DNA of 64,000 nucleotides from Norana najaformis (taxonomy: Eukaryota > Annelida > Clitellata > Crassiclitellata > Hormogastridae), in the NCBI GenBank assembly GCA_964023275.1, contig OZ029916.1:26488953-26552952 (forward strand), written 5' to 3'. Position 1 is the stretch's first letter. The number at the start of each line of letters is the position of its first letter. Below are positions 44,615 to 56,424 of this stretch, piece after piece. The notes under the pieces are model-generated. The model saw only the letters and a program-made list of their open reading frames with translations. It searched no databases and had not been told where the DNA came from. The position numbers and the translations under genes were made by a program.

Positions 44615-47600
44615 GGACCGTGCGATTTGTAATAAAAGGCAGTGGGAGAGCAGGAGGGTGAAGACCATGGAAAGAATGAATCATAACATGGGAGACTGTA
44701 ATTGTAATCAGAAATTTGTATACCGCCTCTCCAAGAGAAACTACTCAGAAACTAATATTAACTAGTGAGTGGAGGATCCTCCTTCTCACACAAGTCCCAC
44801 CATGCGTAGGCCTAACCACGTAGTATATATTATAATTATAAACTAGAATGCTCAGACATATGGGCCCTAAATAGTTGGTAAATACGCTTATGTATAACAA
44901 GTGAAGTTAGTGAACACCTTTAGGCGCTATATAATACAGTTTCCGAAGCCCGTGCTTACCAACGATGCTTGAGGATAAGGAAGAGTGGTAGACATGGTTG
45001 AAAACACTCGATCTGGTTGAATGACCTGGACATATTTTGCTGGTGGCGTCTTGAAGGATCTTTTGTATCGGAAGGTGATTGTGGCTGCTGCTGCTGTGTG
45101 GGCCAGGATACAGGGAAGACGGATGAGGAAGAGGGGCAGGAAGCAAGTCCTTAAATCCTTCCAAGTCTCCAGCTGCGCATGGATATCCTTCCCTGGAAAA
45201 GAACACAACACTCATGTCGAAGCACTTGTGAGCATAAATTACCATAGGCCTACTTAGTTTTAGCCTCTTAGTTTTGCTCAAGAGGCGCTACATAAATGTT
45301 CGATGGATGCATGAATGAAACGATAAATAAACGAGTTTTGTGTAAGTTTTCTATAGCTGTACAGTGAATAGGCCTACCCTCGACTCTTTCCTTCCAATGA
45401 TTTCATCGGGAAGAGCCTTTACCATCGCTTTTTCTTACAAAGGAAGTGAACGGACAAGCGAAGTAGCTTTAAGTTTGGGACAAAACTTACAGATTCGGTT
45501 TAGAATAGAGTCTGGTAACAGCACTGACCTTTCCATGTCGGTCAGACGAGTTGAGTCTCTGAAACCCTTGGCGAATGGATTACTGTCGATCTTCAGCTTT
45601 GTGATCTGCAGACAGTTGTTTATGTTGAATTTGTGTTTGTTACTGCTATCAGTATTAATTATTGTTATCGAAATGGTTTCATTGTTTCTTATGAATTTTT
45701 CTATTTTCGGGAATCATAATTTGTGTAGGCCTATCTCATGCAAAAACTATTTGCGTAAATACATTTCTGAGTAGTTTTCTTGAATTAGGTGCTATATAAA
45801 TGTGCAATTACGATTACGCACAGAAACCTAAATTGTGTATGAAAAGTGTGATTTGTAAGGGAAATGTGGAAAAATTCGCATACTGGTGAGCTGATGTGAT
45901 GCATTTTCCCATTCATTTTTTCTTTTACCCAAAGGTCTCCTTCAAACCGCATATTGCAACGTCATTAGGCGTATATATAGTCCATTGTAAATAAAAAATA
46001 TGATATCTGCTCGTACTAGCACAGTCAAAGGGAACCTAGTCGGCTTATATTTAAGACAATGTCATATTTCTGAGAGCTATAGATACATTTATATGAGATT
46101 GTTTTTGTAGCGCCATCTCGTAACATAAACGTTGCTACTGTAAACGATGTGCAGGTATGAAATGCTTTGGCCTAACGATTTGCCTGCAATGACTGCCTGT
46201 AGTAGCGCTTCCGCTCAGTGCGGACATCCACCGACAGAGCTAAATAAAGGCGCTGCATAAATTCCCGCTAACATTATACTTAGCTGCCTCAACTTCGTTA
46301 TACACCGTATCCAAACTTCCGGTTTCTTTGACCTGTCGGAATTCTATCTGATATCTCCAATGGATAATGAGTTTTGAATAAGATTTTACTAGAAGCGACC
46401 ACAGATTGATGCCTTGGGCATTATGATAACGGGGCTATAGAAGTCATTAGGATGGATATTCTTTGGGATGTCTTTGATCTGTAGACCTGGCCTACCATTT
46501 GATTCTGATAGGCTGTGACGGCGATGAATTCCGTTTCCGGGAAAATGAACGTTCGATAATGCTCCTGGTTTAGGTTCTGCAACTGTAGCTGCTCCAGCTG
46601 CCCGGTTGAGGATGCTCTCTCTTCAGCAACCGATGATGCCAAGGCGGCGCTTCGTCGGATCAGATGAATACGCGGCCGATATTTGTGCATCGAAGCGAGA
46701 ACAACCTGGAATTAACGGAAATGCAAGATACTATCATTTCAGCTTTGCTTTTTCCCTCCTGCTCCTCCTCTTCCTCCTCCAACATATCCTCCATCATCTC
46801 CGTCATGCCTTTCCTGCACTTCTTAGTCTTTATCATTGCATTCGTCGACATGGTAAAGATTTCGTCATAATCATAACCATCGTCGTTGTCATCATCATCA
46901 TCACCATCATTATCATCGTCCTTTTCCACCTCTTCGTCGTCGTTATTGTGATCATCATCATCGTCGTCGTTATTGTGATCATCATCATCGTCGTCGTTAT
47001 TGTCATCATTATCATCGTCGTCGTTATTGTCATTATCATCGTCGTCATAATCATCGTCGTTGTTATCAGCATCATCGTCGTAAGGATGTAAGAAGTCTGT
47101 ACGTGTCCACTTTTGTCGTTGGGTGTGTTGGACGACCCAGTGCTGTTGGTCAGTTTGATTCGCTCGAAGGAGACGGGATGTCGATTGAGTTGTCTTCCGC
47201 TCATTGGGCAGTCAGGGTGGACATGTAGCCCCGATGTGGCCGGCTGAGGGTCCGCCCTGCCAGCAACGAGCCACGCCGACCGGTGGTACGTGTAGCGGTA
47301 CCTCTTGTTGTCGACTGGTACCATATCCGTTGCCACCAGGTAGCTCTCGTCCGGAACCAGTCCCGAGAAACTGACGCTCAGCACTGGAAACATCCGTCTA
47401 CAACAGAGGCGCTATATGAAGGTTCTACATGCAAAAGCAGATCCACTCACTTCGTTTAGGCCTGCATCAAGACTTTACACGGATCACGATGACGGATGAG
47501 TGCGTAAGGCGTTGTAGGCAGCAGCACCGAATGGTGGCTGTCGGCCTTCAAAATGAAATCCTGCTCGCATTGGTCTACATAAAGGCGCTACACGAATACT

Positions 47601-50600
47601 CAGATCGAACTGGAATTACTGCTCAGGATAGACAGAGGCCCTTGAAGGTAAATTTTATCATCAGTTCATTGACATGATTGCAGTCTTTGTCATGAATAAA
47701 ATAATCATCGACACACGCTCATACAGCAGTCTTAATTATCGACTACATTGACATCATAACTAACATTGTCATTTGTGTCATTGTCGTCGTCGTCATCATC
47801 ATCATCATCGTCGTCATCATCACAGCCATCATCACCGCCACCACCACAAACATATATAGGCTATTAGCATGCAAGCCTATTCTGTGGCTTTCTTTTGTCC
47901 TCGGAGGGAGCATGGTCTTTGTGACGAGTGCTGCTCTGGTCTTGTTATAGAAAAGCGAACTTTCTTCTCGATCGTTGTCTGATTTTCCTATATAGTCAAC
48001 CACAATGGCGGTATTTTTGCCAGGAGCTTAGAACAAGTTCAGCCGCACTTTGTCTTAAGCACTCGGTCGTAAAACCAGAGGAGTTACTCGGCAAGAGAGA
48101 TAAACAGATATACACACGTACACGGATTATATTTATATATAGGCTTAGTATATAGACAATATATTTATATACATATGTATATTATTAAACACGATTGCTA
48201 TTAGTCCGGTATAGGTTATACGTATGTCTAAGTGCCACATAATATTATTATATATTACATAATATATTACACGAGGCATCTGCCACTGGAAATATACACG
48301 ACATAATACCTAGTCTTAGACCCGCACTGTATACATTTGCATTAGTCACCCGAATGTTCCATTCGACGTTGCCAGCGGGACGCCGTGCGCACGCGCGCGC
48401 AAACGCATCGATCGTGCTACTGCGCAAGATGTAGCACAAACTACAGTATAGTACATAAATTCGATTGAGATTCTACGAAGTAAGATCGCTGTGTCTCGTC
48501 TCCCGCTGTCTGCACAGAATGGAGCACGCTGCGATGAAAAATGCCAAGAGCATCGACATACACCAGTCCTTTAACATACCCACTGGAACGGTCAAAGGCG
48601 ACTGTTTGCCTCCCACGAATGTCGAGGTGGTAATAAGCGAGCGAGGGCCCGACCGGTGAGGGGCAAAGGAAACGGACGCCAACGGCCACATGACGAATCC
48701 CTTGATGTGTCGAGCTCCCGGTTCAAAGCGCCGATTTGCTTCGGATTTCTGTTATTTATGTGCAAAGTTTAAAAGTCGGACACATTCTAAAGATGAGTTG
48801 TTAATTGTCGTCGTCAATTTGTAGTTCTCCCCCGTCCTACTAATGTCGGGAAAAGGGCAGCCGCCGGCTCTCCCGCCAGCCCGCCCGTGGCTGCCGTCGC
48901 CTCCCCTTGTACTAGAACCTTTTGACGCTTTGCGCGTCTGGTGAGGGTGGTTGCTTGGAAACGAAGGCGTCGTCCATCTTGAATGCGGATAAATATAAAG
49001 AACGCGAAATTAAGGCCGCTGTTGGAAATGCCTAATTATAGGATCGGTGTAATAATTCATTAATGGAATTTCGCCACGACCAGCTCTATTTAGAGTTGTC
49101 TTAGCGAGCACAGTGTATCCAGAATGACGTTTCAGTAGGCCTACTAATGCATGTGTAGCAATGCGAGAGTGTAACAATACTTAGTGTGACCCCTTGAACT
49201 CGCAGTTGTTATACATTGCTGGGCAAGCAGATAGTGACCGCTGTTTTCAAACTCTGACGATGCATTATCTGACGGTCGACGTTCCATCCCGTCATGACAG
49301 AAACATGTTTCAGACTTCGTTGCTCCTTCCCCATATTCAGAGGCACTTTAGACGTCACAGCCTATTCACCGAATAATCCTCAATTTGTTAGAATATTAAA
49401 CTAGTTAGCGCATAGAGTTTGCGTTCTTTTTAACAATTCCCGAACAAAAGTAAATAAGACAACTAATGTCATATTTAATTTATTTATGTGGAAATTGTTT
49501 GCATTATTTTTATACACCAAAATATAACCATCTTGTAGCAGTTGCCTATAAATATTTGAGGGCAGTGTGTAGGCCTAATCTAGATTTGGTTACAATAGCA
49601 TGCAATATTTTCCGAGTATTGCTTGCATTATTACTTTTAAAACGCACTATATGCCATGAAAAATAACTGCTATTACATACTATCAAGAAATATCGCAATA
49701 AATAAATTGCTAATTTATTATACAAACGGCGTAGCCTAAATTGCGGATTCATGGGTATCAGTTGCGCTACAGAAGGTATTCGGCTACCGATAGCTGTACA
49801 GTACTTAGGCAATATTGCATAAACGTAGCTTACCTGCCCGACTTAGTTATAATCATTTCAGTGCCGAGTTCGTGAAATCTATTCCAGAGTTCCTTGGATT
49901 CTAGCTGGCAAACGATTCCTTCAGTTTCATCTCGCACGAGTCCGCATCCACCCTTCTTAACTTCAGCGCCATCAGCAGCATTAACCACATTCGTGCAGAT
50001 CGCCGAACTTCTGCCGTTTCTGCACCCGTCCGATGGAAGATGCAGCGGTGAGTCGGGATGCGTCAGTGCAGTCCCGGCTGCGGATGCAGATACCATGCCC
50101 GTGTCTATGGCAACGACGTCCGATCCGCTGTCTTTGAGTTTCATCCGATGGCGGTCAATTTCGATTCCAGAATCGCGATCTAAATCCAAATTCATGAAGT
50201 CGAATCTGTACATAATACGTATGCTATATCTGCAACGGCACATGACGTCAGTAGGCCTACATTCAGAGGAAGTCAGTGTATTTTGCCTGCTCATTACGGT
50301 GCGATTTGTATAGGGAGAGGGAAACTCCCTCTTCCCTAGCGTAGAGGATCTCACATTGGAGATACATTTCCCAAACATTTCACTCCGTAGGTCTTTCTGC
50401 TCGCTCATTACAGTCAACTACAAATCTCACTCTGTGGAATTCAGTTAACATAAGACAAAATATACGGCATCTTAAATGAGACAAAACCGCAGAGAAAAGG
50501 GGTGGATCAACAGGGCCGATCCGGCCATGGTCTCGCATTTCGTCTTGATGTCTAAAAAGCCGTCGAAATTTGTCCGCCATTAAAAGACGTAAATCACTGT

Positions 50601-53600
50601 AAAGGTTTTCCAACCTTCCTCAACTTCAGCTGGAAATGCCGTGCAGTAGTAACGTTCAGCGTAGGGGGAGGGGGGGCATGTGCACTGCTGCAGAGGACAA
50701 ATATTACACTGTAACAACTAAATTCTTTCAATTTATCTAAAGTCAGAGGGGATGCATCTTGGCAACAGCGTGATCTCAAGACGCACCTCTGGGAACAGTT
50801 TGTCAGCACACCTAAACTGTACTGACATACTACCTTAACAGCATGCCTAGCGTCGTTATATTGGCCCATATGGGTTCCATACCGTCCCATCAATGTGGAC
50901 ATGCCGTCAGGGAAGAACACACAGATTAAAACAGTATTAAAACTTTAGTTGTGATATGGACACTTTTAGACAACAATTTCAAAAACTGTAGCATAAGCAA
51001 AAACTGTATTTCAAACAGACTGTCAAGCAACTACTGATTATCAATGTCAAACTAACAGCACTGATCACAAAGAAACTTGTTTTGAACATGTTTCGATTTT
51101 CCAAGTCCAAGCATCTCAGAGCAAGTCATTTCAAACCGCAGTCCACATCGTTGGCACTGCAGCCTGTCATCTCTTGACTCAATGAATCTTTCTCCACATG
51201 CAGCACAACATTCCACAAGATCGTCAAGATCTGACGCTTTCCCTGTGAAGTCCTTTCCGGTGGTACGAACGTCCATCCTTGAGTGCAGCTAATGCACGCT
51301 GGAGTGTTTCCTCCCCATGTTTATGATCCTCTGCTGGTCCTTCACTTGCAATATTTTCCCATTTTCTATCAGCAAATAGTAAGATCGTCTCAGAGTAGTC
51401 ACATTGGCCATTACCCAATACTTGTATTTTATCTGAGCATAATTTTCTCGTTAATTGTCGATATTACACAATCGCGTGCCCAAAACGCACCCAGTGCGTT
51501 TTAGGTGCGAGGCAGATGGTGCGCCTTGAGCCCCAACTAGGCTACACACTTAAGTTCATCTAATATGTTTCACGTTAGATGAAGCTAAAATATACGCGGT
51601 CATATATACAGTTGATAAAGCAATTAACAGATACAACAAAGGATTATTGCCAACCTCTGCATTTACATTGTGAAAAACGCTTGTCAAGTGATCACATGCA
51701 AAAGATCCAAAATGAAGAAAATTTACTTTTGTTGCAGAAACCGCTTTTCTCTCCAAGCAAAAGAAACCAATTAGGCTTATTAATAACAAATGGACACGTG
51801 ACTTATTGACTATGTAAGTAGGTTGCTGTTTTCCTGTATCAACCAGTCTCGATTTTAAGGGGGAGGTGCGTCTTGGGCATACGGTGCGTCTTGGGGTTCT
51901 CCCCCCCCCTATATTTCATTACATACAAGTACGCAGCGTGAGAGATCGCTGGGAAACCAGATGTGTGCGGTTTTCGAAAAAATGCCCTCAATTTTGTCGA
52001 TAATCCTGTTCATTATCTTCAAAATTTGCATTTGTCATTTGCTCCGTTTGTCATGCTTGTGTTTTCCATGTCCTTCGGTCTGGGTGGATTGGCCCAGACT
52101 CACCAGTGCGCTTTGAGGACGCCATAAAATTTGTCTGGTATATGCAAGACCCCGTTACACCTGTACCTTACAAAGATTTTAAGCGGCGTCAGTAGCCTAT
52201 ACGTAACAACTTATACCTAACTAGAATTCTGAATAGCGAGGGGCGACAAAGCAATCGAAGCATTAATGGTTTCGCCATGATATATATTCGATTTAATTGA
52301 TGTTTTAAACATGAATCAAGGCTGAATGTCTCACGCTCAACGCACCTGTAGTCGTTTTTAAAGAAAAACTGACGGGAAATTAACGCTTACATCGATGCTC
52401 AGCGATGATAAAAACGTACATGGCTGGCGACGTGCTGCGCTCGAGGATGACTTATTAGACCTTGCAAAGGAGTCGATGACGTAGCGATGTGAACTCTTGT
52501 TGACCCCTTATAGACCGCGTCCCGTCAGGCTTTGTTCTTGCCCCAAACGTGTCGACAGGGACCAACCAGTGAAAAATAAACCCCAGCGCGTACTCTGCAT
52601 GTTCGGTCAGATGTATTTTGTCGACGAATTACCTCTATGCATATGTTTTTGCTATACTGTATAACCAAGGGCACCGACACAGGCTTACTCGAAAAAGTGG
52701 GGGTCAGGTGCCCTCTGACTTTTGACCCCTAAGGTAAAACTTCATAATTTTTCCAGTTGCGCTGGGATATCTACTAAGAAGGAAAAAGGAGGCAAGTCAT
52801 CCGATCCATGAACTTAGGTAGTAGAATTTTCAATGGAAGATGGTGGACGTAGGCACCACAGCACGCAACGAAAACCGTAATGGGTAAAAAGTCGTCAAAA
52901 TGTTTGGCGACATAAAGCACAATTTTTATGTATGGCCCTCTCTGGATCCGCCAATGCCCCAAACCCACTTTATGTACGAATGATCGTACGTATGTATGTA
53001 CGCATATATATATATATGCATGTATGAATGTATGTAGTATGTATGCATGTATGTGCGTGTGTACGTATCTGAACACTTGTATAGCGCCTTTCAAGAATCT
53101 CTCAAGGGCGCTGAAACACGGCTATCTAACAGATATCCGATATATATGTAATTATAATACATGTAGTATGTATACGAGTGTATATGCATGCATGCATGCA
53201 GAGGCTGCATGCACATCGTCACTGGCCATAACCTGATCTTCACACAGCCAGCACAGAATCGTGCAGTGGGGACCTATAATTTTGGCCTACACGTAGCGTG
53301 ATTAATTCCTACAGATTACTCACAATTGCTTCGTATTTGTGCAAAATGAAAGATTCAGACGTGTTCTTAATGATGGCTGCATTAAAACGTGTTTAGATTA
53401 CATGTATGTTATCAGATGACAGCGGCGTTTGATCGCTGCCATGCATGATAAGTCGTCATCATGACAGCTATTCATATGATGCTTTAATGGATACGACAGG
53501 AAATGTAAATGTACACGGTTTTCTATAGCGACCGTATGGCCTCGACCCTGCTAATTTTTTAATGAATTAATCAGATGAAATCTTTCACCACCGCTGCCCG

Positions 53601-55555
53601 TTTGAATGTTCGCCACGCCATTTAAGGTTCCCGTGTACGGACCGTGCTAGCCAGAGATTCAAGTCTCTTAAATATAGCCACTGTCGGTATGCCAACCGGC
53701 ATCCTCACGCACAGAATCGCCTTGACGTACAAATTAACGAATTAGCTAACTAGGCCAGTGTACACTGCACTTCTCAATTACGCAACGACGTATCATGTGC
53801 AGTGCCACTCTATTATCCGACGTCTTTAGCCGAATTCAGTTTTGGATGGCAGGAAATGGAGTGCTTTAAAACCCACCAAAAAAAGTTTCTCTTTGTTGGA
53901 GCTTCACAGCAACTGAACAAATTGTGGTTGTCCAGAGTTTAATGTTTCGTAAACTATAAGCCCCAATTTAAAAGAAATTCTTGTTATGAATAGGAAGCCA
54001 TTGCAAGGATTTAAGTACAGGGGTTATATGCTCATATATCGATATACCAGTTTTGGCTCTGGCTAAAGAGTTCTGTATTCTTTGAAGTTTCTGCATGTTT
54101 GACTTTATGATTCCGGTAAGAAGCGAGTTACAGTAATCAAGGCGACCAGTGCGTTTGCTAGAGATATCCTTGAAGACATAGGGACATATCGCCGAATTCT
54201 GCGTTTGTCACGAATATGCATGTACGATTACTCACAAATTCCATTTACATAGTTAGTGAGCGACATACTATAGGCTCAAAAATAACGCCCAAGTTACGAG
54301 CAGCATCAACCAACTCCACAAGTGAATCACCCATTTTTAAAGATTTAAGCCATTCAAACTTCTTAAGCTGCTGTGGAGTGCCCAGGAGCATAAATTCAGT
54401 TTTTGATGGGTTAAAGAGGAGTTTATTAGCCGCCATTCAATACTGCACCTCTTCAAAGGCAGTGGATAACGTGCAACACAGATGAATGACAAGACAAACT
54501 GTCAAAATGAATGGATGGATGGATGGATAGATGGATGGATGAGTGGAAAGGGAGGAGAAAGAGAGGAGGAGGAATACGAAGAAGATGAAGAAGGAGAAAA
54601 ATGGAAAAAATAGAAGTATAGGAGTGGACAAGAGAAAGAAGAGGAAGGGAGAGGAGATGGAAGAAGAACAGGAACAAGAATAACAAGGAGTTCTTCATAA
54701 TTTTGCTGGCGTATACTTTGTTGGCGTTCCCCTTACCTCACTTTGCATCAAACTTTACCTTACCGCGATCATCCTTACCACACCCAACCTTACCTAACCT
54801 CATCCAGATACAAATTTACTTGTTTATATATTGCTTATAAACTATATTATATATATAATACATACATATACTTAAACAACTTTGCCCGCCTTACTTAACC
54901 ATTCTTCATAATTTATTGCCGCAAAGGTATATTTTCGTTTCGTGCATCAGTTAAAGGCTATATCGAGGTCATGCCTGTAAAAACTTGTCACTGTCTGGTT
55001 GCGTCAGGAGCTACTATTATGAGAATTTATCTAGGGCTTCAGTGCTATATGCTTACCGTTTTCAGTCGAGTTTCGAAGTCGGATCTTCTTGGCCCGCGGG
55101 GGTGCACTGGCGTCGTCCTCGGCAGCAGTCCTTGTTGAGGAGTGGCGCTGTTTGGTTTGGAGTAGAGCGGCGATGGAGAAGGCTGATGCTCTTTCGGAGA
55201 GACGGAAGTTTGGCTGGATTGAGGCAGCAGCAACCACCGCTTCTCTGGTTTCCTCATCCTCCTCATCCAGAAAGATGCTCCCATTGCTGCTGTTGTCGCC
55301 AAACCTTATGCTTTGTGCTTCGTCGTTTGAAGAAGAGGCGAGTCCAGTTTTACCGCCAGATGGTGCCACGAATTTGTCATTACTTGACGCATTTTCTTGG
55401 CTATTGTCAGTCGATGACAAAAAATCACCAGACTTTCTTGATCCCTCTCCTCCGTGTCTGACCGACACCGAATCATCTGATCCAGTCGTTGACCCATTGC
55501 GTTTGTGTCCATCTGCCCCAGTCGTTGATCCATCTCCATGTTCGACCGAAGGCAT
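40522..55555 (-). CDS. TBX20: T-box transcription factor TBX20/midline, 7 exons, 680 aa
   Basis: This is a DNA-binding T-box factor, the orthologue of vertebrate TBX20 and fly midline/H15, used in heart and neural patterning. Exons, 5' to 3' on the minus strand: 55555-55057, 50179-49834, 47397-47103, 46705-46496, 45605-45529, 45192-44960, 40904-40522 (TAA). Phases close to exactly 681 codons. Exon 1 has an eh1-type Groucho-binding motif, [11 protein letters not shown] (FSIAALL at 126-132), at the place where vertebrate TBX20 has RANAFSIAAL. The T-box runs from about residue 255 (CQLESKELW) through [81 protein letters not shown] and [17 protein letters not shown], followed by the TBX20-specific STRLTDMER. 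It is longer than vertebrate TBX20, with insertions after IKLTN and after RPRIHLIRR. The exon 2 acceptor (ATTTAG at 50180) is the weakest border. Start chosen: the first in-frame ATG, with the upstream frame lacking another ATG. Confidence 0.93.
40959..41094. mobile_element. Short inverted-repeat MITE (family M1)
   Basis: GGGTCGTCCATAAAGGACGT starts it, and the end reads ACGTCCTTTATGGACGACCC. The element is 136 bp, with GACCCTCCCTCCC and TTGTCCGCATTTGC inside. It is the compact version of the element at 8865-9381. It sits in the last intron of TBX20, 55 bp from the last exon. Confidence 0.88.
41243..43334 (-). mobile_element. CR1/L2-type non-LTR retrotransposon, reverse transcriptase nearly intact, 5'-truncated
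   Basis: In the last intron of TBX20, same strand. Minus-strand translation runs from [10 protein letters not shown] through [49 protein letters not shown] and the YADDTQLF catalytic box to the C-terminal [14 protein letters not shown], stopping at 41387. A single in-frame TAA (42434-42436) interrupts it, in the block otherwise reading [12 protein letters not shown], where related elements have Gln. The frame continues unbroken on both sides. The 3' tail ends in (ATTACG)n-like repeats. CTCAAT borders both ends and may be the target duplication. The endonuclease and ORF1 are absent. Confidence 0.92.
44485..44612. repeat. (AT)n microsatellite
   Basis: A nearly pure AT run of about 128 bp, broken by one short ATTTTTTAAATT interruption, in the last TBX20 intron. 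Confidence 0.97.
46319..46450 (+). repeat. Unnamed interspersed repeat R1, copy B
   Basis: Aligns with 11346-11470. It ends 46 bp from the donor of the T-box exon 46496-46705, antisense to the gene. Confidence 0.7.
46862..47085. repeat. (ATC/GTC)n trinucleotide tract
   Basis: Mixed ATC, GTC and GTT triplets fill most of the intron between T-box exons 47103-47397 and 46496-46705, ending about 18 bp from the donor. It creates long Ile/Val or Met/Thr frames that are not genes. Confidence 0.95.
47765..47850. repeat. (GTC/ATC)n trinucleotide tract
   Basis: A second tract of the same type in TBX20 intron 2. Confidence 0.93.
51052..51276 (-). pseudogene. PHD/RING-like Cys-rich fragment, possibly from a retroelement
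   Basis: In TBX20 intron 1. The frame reads [28 protein letters not shown] and KFLCDQCC: C-x2-C, C-x2-C, then C and C-x2-C spacing as in a PHD finger, with Glu or Met where His is usual. About 50 residues upstream look protein-like but lie in another frame (51277-51418). A PHD finger in the ORF1 of CR1-type elements is one source; a domesticated exon is another. No splice borders fit the TBX20 frame. Confidence 0.4.
51475..51896. repeat. Inverted GTGCG/CGCAC segment, possible MITE
   Basis: CGTGCCCAAAACGCACC at 51475 faces GGTGCGTCTTGGGCAT at 51865. GTGCG-containing words are repeated at both ends (GGTGCGAGG, GGTGCGCCTTGAG, GGTGCGTCTTGGGG). A further similar word is near 52096. The interior is AT-rich and non-coding. 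Confidence 0.45.
52983..53060. repeat. ATGT/GTAT simple repeat
   Basis: An imperfect GTATGTATGCATGTATGTG run in TBX20 intron 1, directly preceding repeat R3 copy A. Confidence 0.9.
53058..53130 (+). repeat. Unnamed repeat R3, copy A
   Basis: TATAGCGCCTTTCAAGAATC, then TCTCAAGGGCGCTG and GGCTATCTAACAGAT, align with 56769-56848 (TATAGCGCCGTTTAAGAACC, then TCTCACAGGCGCC). The paired AGCGCC and GGCGCT words suggest a retroposon 3' end. Confidence 0.65.
53890..54480 (-). mobile_element. CR1/L2-type reverse transcriptase C-terminal fragment
   Basis: Minus-strand frame: [19 protein letters not shown], then [13 protein letters not shown], and decayed sequence matching the ALARA...TPVLKSL region further on. 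It corresponds to the NPSKTEF...NLGVIFD part of the copy at 41243 but is much more diverged. In TBX20 intron 1. Confidence 0.85.
54507..54690. repeat. (ATGG)n followed by a purine-rich tract
   Basis: ATGGATGGATGGATAGATGG at 54512, then GGAGAAAGAGAGGAGG-type purine-only sequence to about 54690. Open frames here are compositional. Confidence 0.93.
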
Positions 55556-55984
55556 CTCTGCGCATATATACGCGATATGAACTGGTTCTAGAAGACTCAG
55601 TCTGTTATTTCGAAGCACGCGGTTCCAACTCGAAGTTCCCCTGCAGGCACGACCTCTATCGTGAATAGAGTTGCCAGTTCAGGGCGCTGCACAAGACACG
55701 ACTAAGTAGCGTTAACCTAATTACTTCTGTGGCGTCGGAACCCTATCGCAAGGTACCGGGTCAGTCCACTAAAACAGAGAGGTGGAATTTCAAAACTATC
55801 TTTTGTACCGATTGTCTGTTTAAGTATAAAGAGGCACTAGTCAATGACACTCAGAAATAAACTCAAAATAGATCGATCAGATTCCATCGCTTTTAATTAA
55901 GACTGTGACGATTCCAAGGAGCTGACTGCATAGAAAGTTCTCGGCTACGTTAAAAGCTGCAGCGTCGTCTGCGAAGTTTCTTGA

Positions 55985-56025
55985 AGACGTCGGTCGGTCT
56001 GTCGGTCGGTCGGTCGGTCTGTCTG
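55985..56025. repeat. (GGTC)n microsatellite
   Basis: GTCGGTCGGTCGGTCTGTC-type array upstream of TBX20. Confidence 0.93.
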
Positions 56026-56424
56026 GCGTGTAAGAGGTGGTCTGCGTTTGAAGTCGGCTCCAGAGCCTTGCACTTGGTTGCATCTGCCCGGTCGACTGTT
56101 AATTGGCTGCAAATTGGCGCCTGTGGCTCTGAACTTTCTTTTCTAGAGATGACGAACACCAAGCTACTTCCTTGGTGGAATCGTTGAGGCCGGCAGACAG
56201 GCGGGCGGTTCGATGGGTGAGTGGATGGGTAACTGCAGTGGGTTGGCTGGTGGGCAGGTGAAGAGGTGCCATGTGGTTTGTTGATAGTCATTTTCCGATT
56301 CACTGACCCTGCGATTCTGATTGGGCCGACAATTTACACACACGCCTCACTGTAGCACGCACGACGAGCAACGCTGCCCACGCATCTATCATTGCAAGTA
56401 GACACACACCGCAATCAACAAGCC

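Larger units (their letters stand above)
44921..47597 (+). repeat. Cluster of short GCGCTATA-type tail stubs
   Basis: Six short (12-20 bp) plus-oriented stubs of the form AGGCGCTAYATAAAT occur at 44921, 45281, 45788, 46249, 47405 and 47581. They resemble the GCGCTGTAGAAAT segment in the 3' tail of the retroposon at 41243 and are probably the ends of otherwise eroded L2-tailed SINEs. Confidence 0.5.

Noticed and set aside
44960..45192. Alternative reading of TBX20 exon 6 as [11 protein letters not shown]...
   Set aside because: It requires the later GTAAGT donor of exon 5. Using the GTCAGT donor after LTDMER gives [17 protein letters not shown], restores the TBX20-type border and keeps the phase into the last exon.
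46606..47091. Long Ile/Val-rich plus-strand frame
   Set aside because: It is a translation of the ATC/GTC triplet tract in a TBX20 intron.
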